A stretch of DNA of 23,800 nt from an uncultured Coriobacteriaceae bacterium (GTDB lineage: Bacteria; Actinomycetota; Coriobacteriia; Coriobacteriales; QAMH01): positions 1 to 23,800 of the forward strand of contig UQUH01000023.1 in assembly GCA_900544245.1 (NCBI GenBank). Reading direction: 5' to 3'. A program made the translations under genes and the position numbers. Shown one piece after another: positions 15,634 to 22,136 of the stretch; position 1 is the first letter of the stretch, and every line of letters starts with the position of its first letter. Below the pieces are notes generated by a model. The model was not told the origin of the DNA, did not search any database, and was given only the letters and a program-made list of their open reading frames with translations.

Positions 15634-15834
15634 CTAGCATGCCTCTTCCCGCTTGTCCTCGCTCTCCGACCGGGCGTCGGGAACGACGAGGTCAAACGGG
15701 ATACGGTTCTGGGCAACAAGTTGCTTTGTTGCCATGACGACGTAGGTGTTGAAGTTCAGTCCGAGCGCCTCGAGCTTTGCGCTGGCCTCCTTCTTCAGAT
15801 CGTCGTCCATGCGTATGGTCGTCGACTTCATCAT
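15634..15834 (-). CDS. Orphan RelB/DinJ-family antitoxin
   Basis: A 66-residue ribbon-helix-helix protein. STTIRMDDDLKKEASAKLEA, then LGLNFNTYVVMATKQLVAQN and RIPFDLVVPD, is a standard DinJ/RelB pattern. The C-terminus is short and acidic-basic (SESEDKREEA), with no long toxin-binding tail. No recognisable RelE/YafQ toxin follows, only the doubtful 37-codon frame at 15460-15573. It may be an orphan regulator or the survivor of a decayed pair. Upstream is an AT-rich promoter-like stretch (15840-15925) unlike the surrounding DNA. Two adjacent ATG codons could start it; AAAGG lies upstream. Confidence 0.75.
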   Translation of the reverse strand: MMKSTTIRMDDDLKKEASAKLEALGLNFNTYVVMATKQLVAQNRIPFDLVVPDARSESEDKREEAC

Positions 15835-15950
15835 TGTTCTTGCCTTTGGCTACGTTTATTTAATATATATGTCTATTAGTAGTGCATTAGGCGTGCATAG
15901 TATATCTTATATATTTCGATTTGACATATAATTTTGCGAAGAAAGAATCG

Positions 15951-15988
15951 AAAAAAGACCGACCGACCCCTCAACGGAGTCGGTCGGC
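15951..15988 (-). terminator. Rho-independent terminator of the TorD-like gene
   Basis: CCGACCGAC (15959-15967) pairs with GTCGGTCGG (15979-15987). On the minus strand the stem is followed by a T-run (TCTTTTTT), complementary to A at 15951-15956. It lies about 45 bp beyond the TorD stop. Confidence 0.85.
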
Positions 15989-16032
15989 ACGTCTACGGCG
16001 TATTATGTGGTTTCTATTTTTAGACCGTTTGC
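15989..16032. other. Short spacer; AT-rich promoter zone lies just before the terminator
   Basis: The 198 bp between the antitoxin start (15834) and the TorD stop (16033) contain the AT-rich stretch 15840-15940 that must drive the antitoxin (TATACT on the minus strand, complement at about 15898-15903, is the best -10) and the TorD terminator. Nothing else is supported here. Confidence 0.4.
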
Positions 16033-16662
16033 CTAATTCCCTTCGAACGCATCGAGATCCCATTGCAACCATGCGGCGGCAAGCTCGACGATGGCGCGGT
16101 AGAACCCGGAATCATCCTGCGCAGCTTGCTCGTTATCGAGCATGTGTCGCAGCAACGCAAGCGGATGCCGCTCGAAGAAGGCCGCAAGCGTCCTGAGCTG
16201 CTCGTCGCTGGGCTGTTGGAGATAATCGAGCGGTACGAGCATGAACAGTTCGTTCGCGATATGGTCATCCGGCAAGAAGCGCTGGATGCTCGTCTCGACG
16301 CCCAGCTCGCGCGCCACGTCATAGACGGCGCCCCCATCGAGGCCGTATGCGCTCTCGAGTGGCGGCATAGGCGCTTCCGGAAGCAGAAAGGCGCGCGCGT
16401 ATTCGGCATCCATGGCCATCTTGCGATGGTCCTCGGGAATGTCGGCCAACTTGGCAACCGCGGCCTCGATGTGATCGAGTGCGTCGTGAGTGCGCTCGTT
16501 TTCGAGGCTCTCGCGCAGACCAGCCCAAAACGCCGGATCGCTCACGTTGAAGAGCAGCGTCTCGTCGAGCGGATACCCGAGGATGTTTCCGAGAAACTGG
16601 TACACGGGCATGCTTCCGTGCCCATCGTGCCCATGGTCGTGGTCATGTTCGTGATCATGCAT
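16033..16662 (-). CDS. TorD/DmsD-family chaperone with His-rich N-terminus
   Basis: A 209-residue cytoplasmic chaperone of the TorD family, which assists cofactor loading and export of molybdenum oxidoreductases such as DMSO or TMAO reductases. Family marks are EYARAFLLPEAPMPPLESAYG in the middle and PDDHIANELFML after it, in an otherwise helical protein. The first 15 residues hold seven histidines alternating with Asp and Glu (MHDHEHDHDHGHDGH), a likely metal-binding tail that is unusual for the family. AAAGGAGGG is eight bases before the ATG at 16662; upstream in-frame codons would cross the palindrome. No reductase gene is nearby, so its client is elsewhere. It ends in a clear terminator at 15951-15988. 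Confidence 0.85.
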   Translation of the reverse strand: MHDHEHDHDHGHDGHGSMPVYQFLGNILGYPLDETLLFNVSDPAFWAGLRESLENERTHDALDHIEAAVAKLADIPEDHRKMAMDAEYARAFLLPEAPMPPLESAYGLDGGAVYDVARELGVETSIQRFLPDDHIANELFMLVPLDYLQQPSDEQLRTLAAFFERHPLALLRHMLDNEQAAQDDSGFYRAIVELAAAWLQWDLDAFEGN

Positions 16663-16682
16663 AGCCGGTCCCTCCTTTCGAA

Positions 16683-16713
16683 TGAGACAAGTTGGTCTGA
16701 CCAAACTGTCTCA
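16683..16713. repeat. Palindromic repeat, copy C, between divergent genes
   Basis: TGAGACAAGTTGGTC and GACCAAACTGTCTCA around one T, with two mismatches in 15 bp and extra pairing outside (AA/TT). Unlike copies A and B it lies between the 5' ends of two genes, 20 bp before TorD and 28 bp before the -10 of the thioesterase, so here it cannot be serving as a terminator at gene ends. It may be an operator or a mobile repeat. Confidence 0.7.
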
Positions 16714-16741
16714 TTTCGCAGGTCAAAGTGTCTGCCGCGAG

Positions 16742-16747
16742 TATAAT
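16742..16747 (+). promoter_or_regulatory. -10 box of the acyl-ACP thioesterase gene
   Basis: A perfect TATAAT 30 bp upstream of the start codon at 16778. The region 17 bp upstream (CAGGTC) is a poor -35, so activation or an atypical promoter is possible. Confidence 0.5.
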
Positions 16748-16777
16748 GGCTGGCATTGCCAAATGACGGGACAGCGA

Positions 16778-17521
16778 ATGATTGACACCAAACTGACAGT
16801 GGACCTCAAGGTGACCGTTCCCTTGCGGGTCACCGACTTCGATCGCTACGGGCGGCTCAAGCCATCCGCCGTGCTCTCGTTGTTCCAGGAGGCCGCCACC
16901 GTGCAGGCCGGCGTCATGGACATCGGCCACGACGCGATGGAGCGACGCGGCGTGTTCTGGGCCGTCATCCGCACGTACTACGAGGTCATCCAGCAGCCGC
17001 AGCTCTACACCAGCGTGCAGGTACGCACGTGGCCCCATTCCCCCTCGCGCTTCTCGTTCCAACGCGACTACATCGTCACGTCGCTTGACGGCGAAATGCT
17101 CTTGCGCGGCACGTCGGAATGGGTTCTCATGAGCTTGGAGACGCGCTCGTTCGTCAATCTCGACAGCGTGTACGAACCACCCGACTATCTGCTCGACGAA
17201 AAGAACTTCGAAAGAAAACCGCGCAAGATACAGGACTTCGACACGGCGGGCGACAAGCCGTTCGTGGTCGTCCCGCCCTACACGGCGGCCGACATCAACG
17301 GGCACGTCAACAACACCGTGTACGCCGATTATCCCTTCGACGCCATCAAACCAGGCAGGGACCACGGTATCGAGAGCTTCCAGATTGACTTCAGGCACGA
17401 GGTGCGCACGGGCGAGCCGCTCTGCATCTACACCAGTCGCGGCGAAGACGTGATTCTGACCAAGGGCGTCGACGAAGGCGGCGAGACCGTATTCGCCGCC
17501 CGCACCAAGTTCACGAACTAG
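16778..17521 (+). CDS. Acyl-ACP thioesterase (double hot-dog)
   Basis: A 247-residue enzyme that releases free fatty acids from acyl carrier protein. Two hot-dog repeats are visible: the first with RVTDFDRYGRLKPSAVLSLFQEAA and RTYYEVIQQPQ, the second with the active-site segment DINGHVNNTVYADY (172-185; Asn174 and His176). RSFVNLDSVYEPPDYLL lies in the linker. The length matches the bacterial family (PF01643). ATG 16778 follows GGGA at seven bases; ATG 16763 is an alternative adding five residues. The gene ends in a CTAG shared with the converging RNase HI stop. Chain-length preference cannot be read. Confidence 0.88.
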   Translation: MIDTKLTVDLKVTVPLRVTDFDRYGRLKPSAVLSLFQEAATVQAGVMDIGHDAMERRGVFWAVIRTYYEVIQQPQLYTSVQVRTWPHSPSRFSFQRDYIVTSLDGEMLLRGTSEWVLMSLETRSFVNLDSVYEPPDYLLDEKNFERKPRKIQDFDTAGDKPFVVVPPYTAADINGHVNNTVYADYPFDAIKPGRDHGIESFQIDFRHEVRTGEPLCIYTSRGEDVILTKGVDEGGETVFAARTKFTN

Positions 17522-17979
17522 CCTGCTTCGAGTTCGTCCATCGCACGGTTGGCAAGCTCGTCGGCCCGTATGTTGCCGGCGTTATCCGCATGTCCCTTGA
17601 CCTTGTGAAAGCTGATGTCGGCAAACTTGTGCCGCTCTTCGTCGAGCGCGAGCCACAGCTCCTTGTTGGCAACGGGTTGCTTTTTTGAGTTGACCCACCC
17701 CTTCTGCCTCCACCCGTCTATCCATGACGTGATCCCGTTGAGGACGTACGCGCTGTCGAGGTAGACGTCGGTGGGAACCGTCTTGTTCCTGATGGCGCGC
17801 AGCCCCTCGATGGCGGCCGTCAGCTCCATCTTGTTGTTGGTGGTATCGCGCTCGCCACCGTAAAGCTCCCTCTCGTGCTCGCCCCAGACGAGATAGACGC
17901 CCCAGCCACCCAGGTTCGCATCGCTCTGGTTGCCACGGCAGCCGCCGTCGCAGTAGATCTCCAGCCTCGTCATGCGCAT
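17518..17979 (-). CDS. rnhA: Ribonuclease HI
   Basis: A 153-residue RNase HI that degrades the RNA strand of RNA-DNA hybrids. The catalytic carboxylates line up with the classical enzyme: Asp11 in YCDGGCRGN, Glu52 in MELTAA, Asp75 in YLDSAYV and Asp140 in IRADELAN, plus the active-site His130 in VKGHADNAGN. The basic-protrusion equivalent (SWIDGWRQKGWVNSKK) is present. Its ATG directly follows the TAG of the upstream aminotransferase gene, so translation is coupled. Its own TAG overlaps the thioesterase stop as CTAG on opposite strands. Confidence 0.93.
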   Translation of the reverse strand: MRMTRLEIYCDGGCRGNQSDANLGGWGVYLVWGEHERELYGGERDTTNNKMELTAAIEGLRAIRNKTVPTDVYLDSAYVLNGITSWIDGWRQKGWVNSKKQPVANKELWLALDEERHKFADISFHKVKGHADNAGNIRADELANRAMDELEAG

Positions 17980-19491
17980 CTACTGCCGGTAGTAGGTCAG
18001 GAAGTCTTCGATGGCGTCCATCGCCTCGCCAAGCGTGCGGCGACGCGGCAGGTAGACGATGCGGAAATGGTCGGTGTCATCGCAGTTGAAGCCGGTACCC
18101 TGGACGATGAGCACCTTCTTGTCCTTGAGCAAGTCGAGTGCGAACTGTTCGTCGTTGGTGATGTTGAAGCGCTTCTTGTCGAGCTTGGGAAAGATGTAGA
18201 ACGCCGCCTTGGGTTTGACGACACTCACGCCGGGCATCTCGCAGAGCCGCTCGTAGACGAAGTTGCGCTGTTCGTACACGCGGCCACCGGGCACGACGTA
18301 GTTCCGCACGCTCTGGTGTCCCCAGAGCGCCGTCTGCACGATGGACTGCGCCGGCACGTTCGAGCACAGGCGCATGTTCGTGAGCATGTTGAGCCCCTCG
18401 ATGTAATCCCTGCCCAGGCGCTTGTTGCCCGACAATGCCATCCAGCCAATGCGGTAACCGGCGACCATGTGAGATTTCGACAGGCCCGAAAACGTGATGC
18501 AGAACAGGTCGGGGGCGAGCGAGGCGATGGAGATGTGCTCGCCTTCTCCCTCCATGACGAGACGGTCGTAGATTTCGTCGGAGAAGATCATGAGCTGGTG
18601 CTCGCGGGCTATGTCGACGATGCCCTGCAGGACCTCGCGCGGATACAGAGCGCCGGTGGGATTGTTGGGGTTGATGATGACGATGGCCTTGGTGCGCGGG
18701 GTGACCTTGGCACGGATGTCATCGAGGTCCGGATACCACTCCGCCTCCTCGTCGCAGACGTAGTGGACGGGATGCCCGCCCGCGAGCGTCGCGCACGCGG
18801 TCCACAGGGGGTAGTCGGGCATGGGAAGCAGAATCTCGTCGCCATCATCGAGGAGCGCCGACATGCAGATGTTGATGAGCTCCGAAACGCCATTGCCCGT
18901 GTAGATGTCCTCCATCTGGACGTTGGGCAAGCCCTTGAGCTGGTAGTACTGCATGATGGCCTTGCGAGCGGACCACAGGCCCTTGGAATCCGAGTATCCC
19001 TCGCAATCGGCGAGCTGCAGGGACATGTCATGCACGACCTCGTCGACAGCTCGAAAACCAAAGGTCGCCGGATTGCCGATGTTCAACTTGAGCACGTGCA
19101 TGCCCGCCTGCTCCATGCGGTTTGCCTCATCGAGCACGGGACCGCGCACGTCATAGAGAACGTTGTCGAGCTTCGAGGACTTTTTGAACTCGCGTACGGG
19201 GGCAGGTCCCTGGTCGGCCACCTTCGTTGCCGACGGTGCAGCCCCGGAAGCGTGCTGTCCTTCCTGCTCGTCCGTTTCCGGATTGAGCCATTCGGAATCG
19301 ACGTCGAGCGCCTGCGCGAGAAAGTTCAACGTGGCCTTGCGCGGTGTGGTCTTGCCACTCACGTACTGGCTCAGCTGGCTCTTCCCCAGCTTGAAGCCCT
19401 GGATTTCGGCCTGTCGCAGCAAGTCGACCTGTTTGAGCCCGCTTGCCTTCATCGCTTCCTTGAGTCTGCTCGCAAACACCGCTGAGTTCAT
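17980..19491 (-). CDS. Aminotransferase fused to an N-terminal XRE DNA-binding domain
   Basis: A 503-residue fusion. Residues 6-66 form a lambda-repressor-like HTH (LKQVDLLRQAEIQGFKLGKS, QLSQYVSGKTTPRKATLNFL). A Gly/Ala/Ser-rich linker runs to about 105, followed by a complete fold-type I aminotransferase. LNIGNPATFGF, NPNNPTG (274-280), SDEIYDR (304-310), FSGLSKSHMVAGYRIGW with the PLP lysine at 339, and HFRIVYLP near the end place it with AlaA-type glutamate-pyruvate transaminases. This is not MocR architecture, which uses a GntR domain. ATG 19491 is favoured by GGAG six bases upstream; ATG 19503 has no ribosome site. Four GTTCAWTTT repeats over the promoter may be its own operator. Confidence 0.88.
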   Translation of the reverse strand: MNSAVFASRLKEAMKASGLKQVDLLRQAEIQGFKLGKSQLSQYVSGKTTPRKATLNFLAQALDVDSEWLNPETDEQEGQHASGAAPSATKVADQGPAPVREFKKSSKLDNVLYDVRGPVLDEANRMEQAGMHVLKLNIGNPATFGFRAVDEVVHDMSLQLADCEGYSDSKGLWSARKAIMQYYQLKGLPNVQMEDIYTGNGVSELINICMSALLDDGDEILLPMPDYPLWTACATLAGGHPVHYVCDEEAEWYPDLDDIRAKVTPRTKAIVIINPNNPTGALYPREVLQGIVDIAREHQLMIFSDEIYDRLVMEGEGEHISIASLAPDLFCITFSGLSKSHMVAGYRIGWMALSGNKRLGRDYIEGLNMLTNMRLCSNVPAQSIVQTALWGHQSVRNYVVPGGRVYEQRNFVYERLCEMPGVSVVKPKAAFYIFPKLDKKRFNITNDEQFALDLLKDKKVLIVQGTGFNCDDTDHFRIVYLPRRRTLGEAMDAIEDFLTYYRQ

Positions 19492-19574
19492 TTTCTGCTC
19501 CATAAGTTCAATTTACTGGTCACGAGGTTCATTTTTGCAGAATATCACAATAAACTAGCCTGATGGTTCAATTT
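19486..19574 (-). promoter_or_regulatory. Four phased GTTCAWTTT repeats over the XRE-aminotransferase start
   Basis: GTTCA(A/T)TTT occurs in the same orientation at 19486-19494 (covering the start codon), 19506-19514, 19527-19535 and 19566-19574. Spacings are 20, 21 and 39 bp, close to whole helical turns, so all copies face the same side of the DNA. This fits cooperative binding by an HTH protein, most simply the XRE domain of the gene itself. No firm -35/-10 pair was found. Confidence 0.5.
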
Positions 19575-19630
19575 CATTAAATGCGTCAGAGAGTCAGGCA
19601 CATTTAGCGGAATGTACTATTAAATAACAA

Positions 19631-19732
19631 CGCCGGGCAGGCCGTCACGCCGAGGTCTAAGGGAGCGAGCCGAAAGGATCACGAAGTGAGCCGTCGGGGA
19701 GCGGCCATCGAGGCGAGGCGACCTGCCCGGCG
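19631..19732. repeat. 102-nt stem-bounded GC-rich element
   Basis: CGCCGGGCAGG (19631-19641) and CCTGCCCGGCG (19722-19732) form a perfect 11-bp stem enclosing 80 nt of purine-rich sequence (GGGAGCGAGCCGAAAGG, then CACGAAGTGAGCCG) with smaller stems. It lies between the divergent aminotransferase and polymerase genes, outside both core promoters. It does not match any riboswitch consensus that I remember. It could be a small RNA gene or a miniature mobile repeat. The rest of the 19575-19777 gap shows nothing else that I can support. Confidence 0.5.
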
Positions 19733-19777
19733 CCCCCGCTTCACAGCCTGCCCACACGGATCCACATGTTCCGAAAT

Positions 19778-19814
19778 ACGAACGCTTGTTCGTGTCTCAC
19801 CTATCCCCTATACT
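19778..19814 (+). promoter_or_regulatory. SOS box and core promoter of the Y-family polymerase
   Basis: ACGAACGCTTGTTCGT (19778-19793) is a perfect LexA site of the Gram-positive GAAC-N4-GTTC type. It overlaps the -35 TTGTTC (19786-19791); after 17 bp comes the -10 TATACT (19809-19814). Transcription should begin near 19821, two bases before the start codon, implying a nearly leaderless mRNA. Confidence 0.85.
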
Positions 19815-19822
19815 TTCGTGCC

Positions 19823-21367
19823 ATGGAAGAGCGCAGCGAAAAGCAACGGTCGTACGTCGCCATCGACCTCAAGTCGTTCTACGCCTCGGTCGAGTGCGCC
19901 GAGCGTGGTCTCGATGCGCTCACGACCAATCTCGTCGTGGCAGATACCCGTCGCACCGAGAAGACCATCTGCCTCGCCGTCTCTCCCTCCCTCAAGGCGC
20001 ACGGCATCTCGGGACGCGCGCGCCTCTTCGAGGTCATCCAGGCGGTCAGGAAGATCAACGCCAAACGCCGGGCAAAGGCTCCCGAGCGCAGGCTCGTCGG
20101 TTCGTCGAGTAACGCCGACGAGCTCAGCGCGCATCCCGAACTCGCCCTCGACTACGTCATCGCCCCGCCACGGATGGCCCTCTACCTCGAGCGCAGCACC
20201 CAAATCTACGAGATATACCTGCGCCACGTCGCACCGGAGGACATCCACGTCTATTCCATCGACGAGGTCTTCATCGACGTGACGGGATACTTGCGCACGG
20301 CAGGCATGACGGCGCACGAATTCGCCGCGATGCTCGCCCGCGACGTGTTCGCGCAAACGGGAATCACGGCAACCGTCGGGCTGGGCACCAACCTCTACCT
20401 CGCAAAGGTGGCGATGGACATCGTCGCGAAGCACATGGCGGCCGACGAGGACGGGACGCGCATCGCCGAGCTCGACGAGATGAGCTACCGGCACCTGCTC
20501 TGGGACCATCGTCCCCTTACCGACTTCTGGCGTGTGGGCCGCGCGACGGCCCGCAAGCTCGACCAGGCGGGTCTGGGCACGATGGGAGACATCGCGCGTT
20601 GCTCGCTCGGCGCACGTGACGCCCGCAAGAACGAAGACCTGCTCTACAACCTGTTCGGGGTGAATGCCGAGCTGCTCATAGACCATGCCTGGGGCTGGGA
20701 GCCCTGCACCATAGCCGACGTCAAGGCCTATCGTCCCGAGTCCAGCACCCTCGGCTCGGGACAGGTACTGCATTGCCCCTACCCCTTCGAGAAAACGCGC
20801 CTCGTGATGCGTGAGATGGCCGAGCAGCTGAGCCTCGACCTGGTCGAAAAGGGACTGACGACAAACCAGGTAGTCATAACCGTCGGCTATGACATGGAAA
20901 ACCTCGCCGATCCAAAGATCGCGGCAGGCTATGACGGAGAGGTGACCACCGACCACTACGGCCGCAAGGTTCCCAAGCACGCTCACGGCACCGCCTGCCT
21001 GCCCCATCGCACCTCGTCGACGCGTCTGATCGTCGATACCGCGCTCGCGCTCTTCGATGACATCGTCGACAGGCGCTTGCTGTCCCGGCGCCTCAACATC
21101 ACGGCTTGCGACATCACCTCCGCGAGCGAGAGCGCGACGCAAACCGCATGCCAGGCAGGTCAGCTCGACCTTCTCGTCGACTACGAGGCGCTCGAGCGCG
21201 AGGCTCGGGCAAAGGACCACGACCTCGAAGAGGAGCGCCGTCGCCAGCAGGCGATACTCGCCGCTCGCAAGCGCTTTGGCAAAAACGCCGTGCTCAAGGG
21301 AACCAACTTGCAAGACGGTGCCACGCAGACGCAACGCAACAGGCAGATTGGAGGCCACCAGGCATGA
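19823..21367 (+). CDS. Y-family DNA polymerase (UmuC/UvrX-like), SOS-regulated
   Basis: A translesion polymerase of 514 residues. The palm carboxylates are Asp15 in AIDLKSFYASVEC and Asp147/Glu148 in YSIDEVFIDVTGY. TVGLGTNLYLAKVAMD and DFWRVGRATARKL, with the helix-hairpin-helix GLGTMGDIARCS, follow as in the family. SSTLGSGQVLHCPYPF opens the little-finger region, typical of the Gram-positive UvrX/YqjW branch. The C-terminal 50 residues are charged and helical (EEERRRQQAILAARKRF). No ribosome site precedes ATG 19823, which fits the predicted leaderless message; upstream in-frame codons would run through the SOS box. Its stop overlaps the next gene by ATGA. Confidence 0.92.
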   Translation: MEERSEKQRSYVAIDLKSFYASVECAERGLDALTTNLVVADTRRTEKTICLAVSPSLKAHGISGRARLFEVIQAVRKINAKRRAKAPERRLVGSSSNADELSAHPELALDYVIAPPRMALYLERSTQIYEIYLRHVAPEDIHVYSIDEVFIDVTGYLRTAGMTAHEFAAMLARDVFAQTGITATVGLGTNLYLAKVAMDIVAKHMAADEDGTRIAELDEMSYRHLLWDHRPLTDFWRVGRATARKLDQAGLGTMGDIARCSLGARDARKNEDLLYNLFGVNAELLIDHAWGWEPCTIADVKAYRPESSTLGSGQVLHCPYPFEKTRLVMREMAEQLSLDLVEKGLTTNQVVITVGYDMENLADPKIAAGYDGEVTTDHYGRKVPKHAHGTACLPHRTSSTRLIVDTALALFDDIVDRRLLSRRLNITACDITSASESATQTACQAGQLDLLVDYEALEREARAKDHDLEEERRRQQAILAARKRFGKNAVLKGTNLQDGATQTQRNRQIGGHQA

Positions 21368-21579
21368 GCGACGCACCGGGCAAGTACGCCGACATCATCG
21401 ATTTGCCGCATCACGTGTCGAGTGTGCATCCGCCCATGTCCATGGAGCAGCGGGCAGCCCAGTTCTCCCCCTTCGCGGCGCTTGCCGGCCATACCGAGGC
21501 GATATGCGAAGCCGCGCAGCAGGCCATCGAGAACGGGCCGGATGCGCCCATAGACCAATCGGAATTCGACTACTGCTAG
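21364..21579 (+). CDS. YolD-like small partner of the Y-family polymerase
   Basis: A 71-residue protein starting at the ATGA overlap with the polymerase stop, so translationally coupled and under the same SOS control. DIIDLPHHVSSVHPPMSMEQ and then RAAQFSPFAALAGHTEAI is a conserved motif I associate with the small YolD-like proteins encoded beside Gram-positive UmuC-type polymerases. Its biochemical role is not known; an accessory role in mutagenic repair is inferred from the pairing. A weak hairpin (GGACA-CAC-TGTCC) follows at about 21592-21604, in front of the converging regulator gene. Confidence 0.75.
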   Translation: MSDAPGKYADIIDLPHHVSSVHPPMSMEQRAAQFSPFAALAGHTEAICEAAQQAIENGPDAPIDQSEFDYC

Positions 21580-21605
21580 AGACAGGCGGTGGGACACACT
21601 GTCCG

Positions 21606-22076
21606 CTATTCGTCGATGTAGGAAAGCCCCTGCGCGAGCAGCGCCTGCACGCGGTCATCGGCCAGCGAGTAGATGACCTGCTTGCCATCGCGCACGAAAT
21701 CGACCACGCTCTCCTGCTTCATGTTCCTGAGCTGATGGGATGTGGCACCTTGGGTGACACCCGCCGCGGCAGAGATGTCGGCGACGCACTTCGGCCCCTC
21801 CACGAGGGAGAAGAGAATCTTGAGACGCGTGGGATCGGCAAATATCTTGAACAAGTTGGACAGGCCGTACAGCATGTCCTCCTCGGGCATCGTGAACGAG
21901 GGGCGGTCCCTGCGGATCGCGTGCTTGCCCACGAGCTCGCCCGTCGTCTTGACCGGAGCCTGCGCATCCGCCTCAACCTCAGGCTCGTCGACGGCAACGG
22001 CCTCGAGCTCGCGCTTTGCGGCCTTGTCCTTCGCCTTGCGCTTCTTGTCCTTGTCCTTCTTCTTGCCCTTTGCCAT
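21606..22076 (-). CDS. ArsR/SmtB-family regulator with Lys-rich N-terminal extension
   Basis: A 156-residue winged-helix repressor. FKIFADPTRLKILFSLVEG, then KCVADISAAAGVTQGATSHQ and LRNMKQESVVDFVRDGKQVI, is the canonical ArsR fold, and QALLAQGLSYIDE is the last helix. The arsenic-type ELCVCDL box is reduced to KCVADI, with one Cys. The alpha-5 His ligands of CzrA/SmtB are largely replaced (DDRVQALL, GLSYIDE), so the inducer is uncertain. The first 60 residues are an added tail, starting with about 20 Lys-rich residues followed by acidic sequence. AGGAGG is seven bases before the ATG. It follows the transporter gene by 60 bp on the same strand. Confidence 0.82.
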   Translation of the reverse strand: MAKGKKKDKDKKRKAKDKAAKRELEAVAVDEPEVEADAQAPVKTTGELVGKHAIRRDRPSFTMPEEDMLYGLSNLFKIFADPTRLKILFSLVEGPKCVADISAAAGVTQGATSHQLRNMKQESVVDFVRDGKQVIYSLADDRVQALLAQGLSYIDE

Positions 22077-22095
22077 GACGCGCCTCCTCTATCGC

Positions 22096-22120
22096 GACGA
22101 CCGGAACATGTCCGGTCGTC
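22096..22120. promoter_or_regulatory. 25-bp palindrome between transporter and ArsR-like gene
   Basis: GACGACCGGA (22096-22105) and TCCGGTCGTC (22111-22120) are perfect around ACATG. It lies 17 bp after the transporter stop and 19 bp before the regulator start. Lack of a T-run argues against a simple terminator; an operator for the ArsR-like protein is the better guess. Confidence 0.5.
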
Positions 22121-22136
22121 TGCGCAATCGTTATCG

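Noticed and set aside
17875..19485. 536-codon plus-strand open frame opposite the aminotransferase
   Set aside because: Antisense shadow; it also covers the start of rnhA and has no domain features.
19808..21376. 522-codon minus-strand open frame opposite the Y-family polymerase
   Set aside because: Antisense shadow of a gene with clear catalytic motifs and an SOS promoter on the plus strand.
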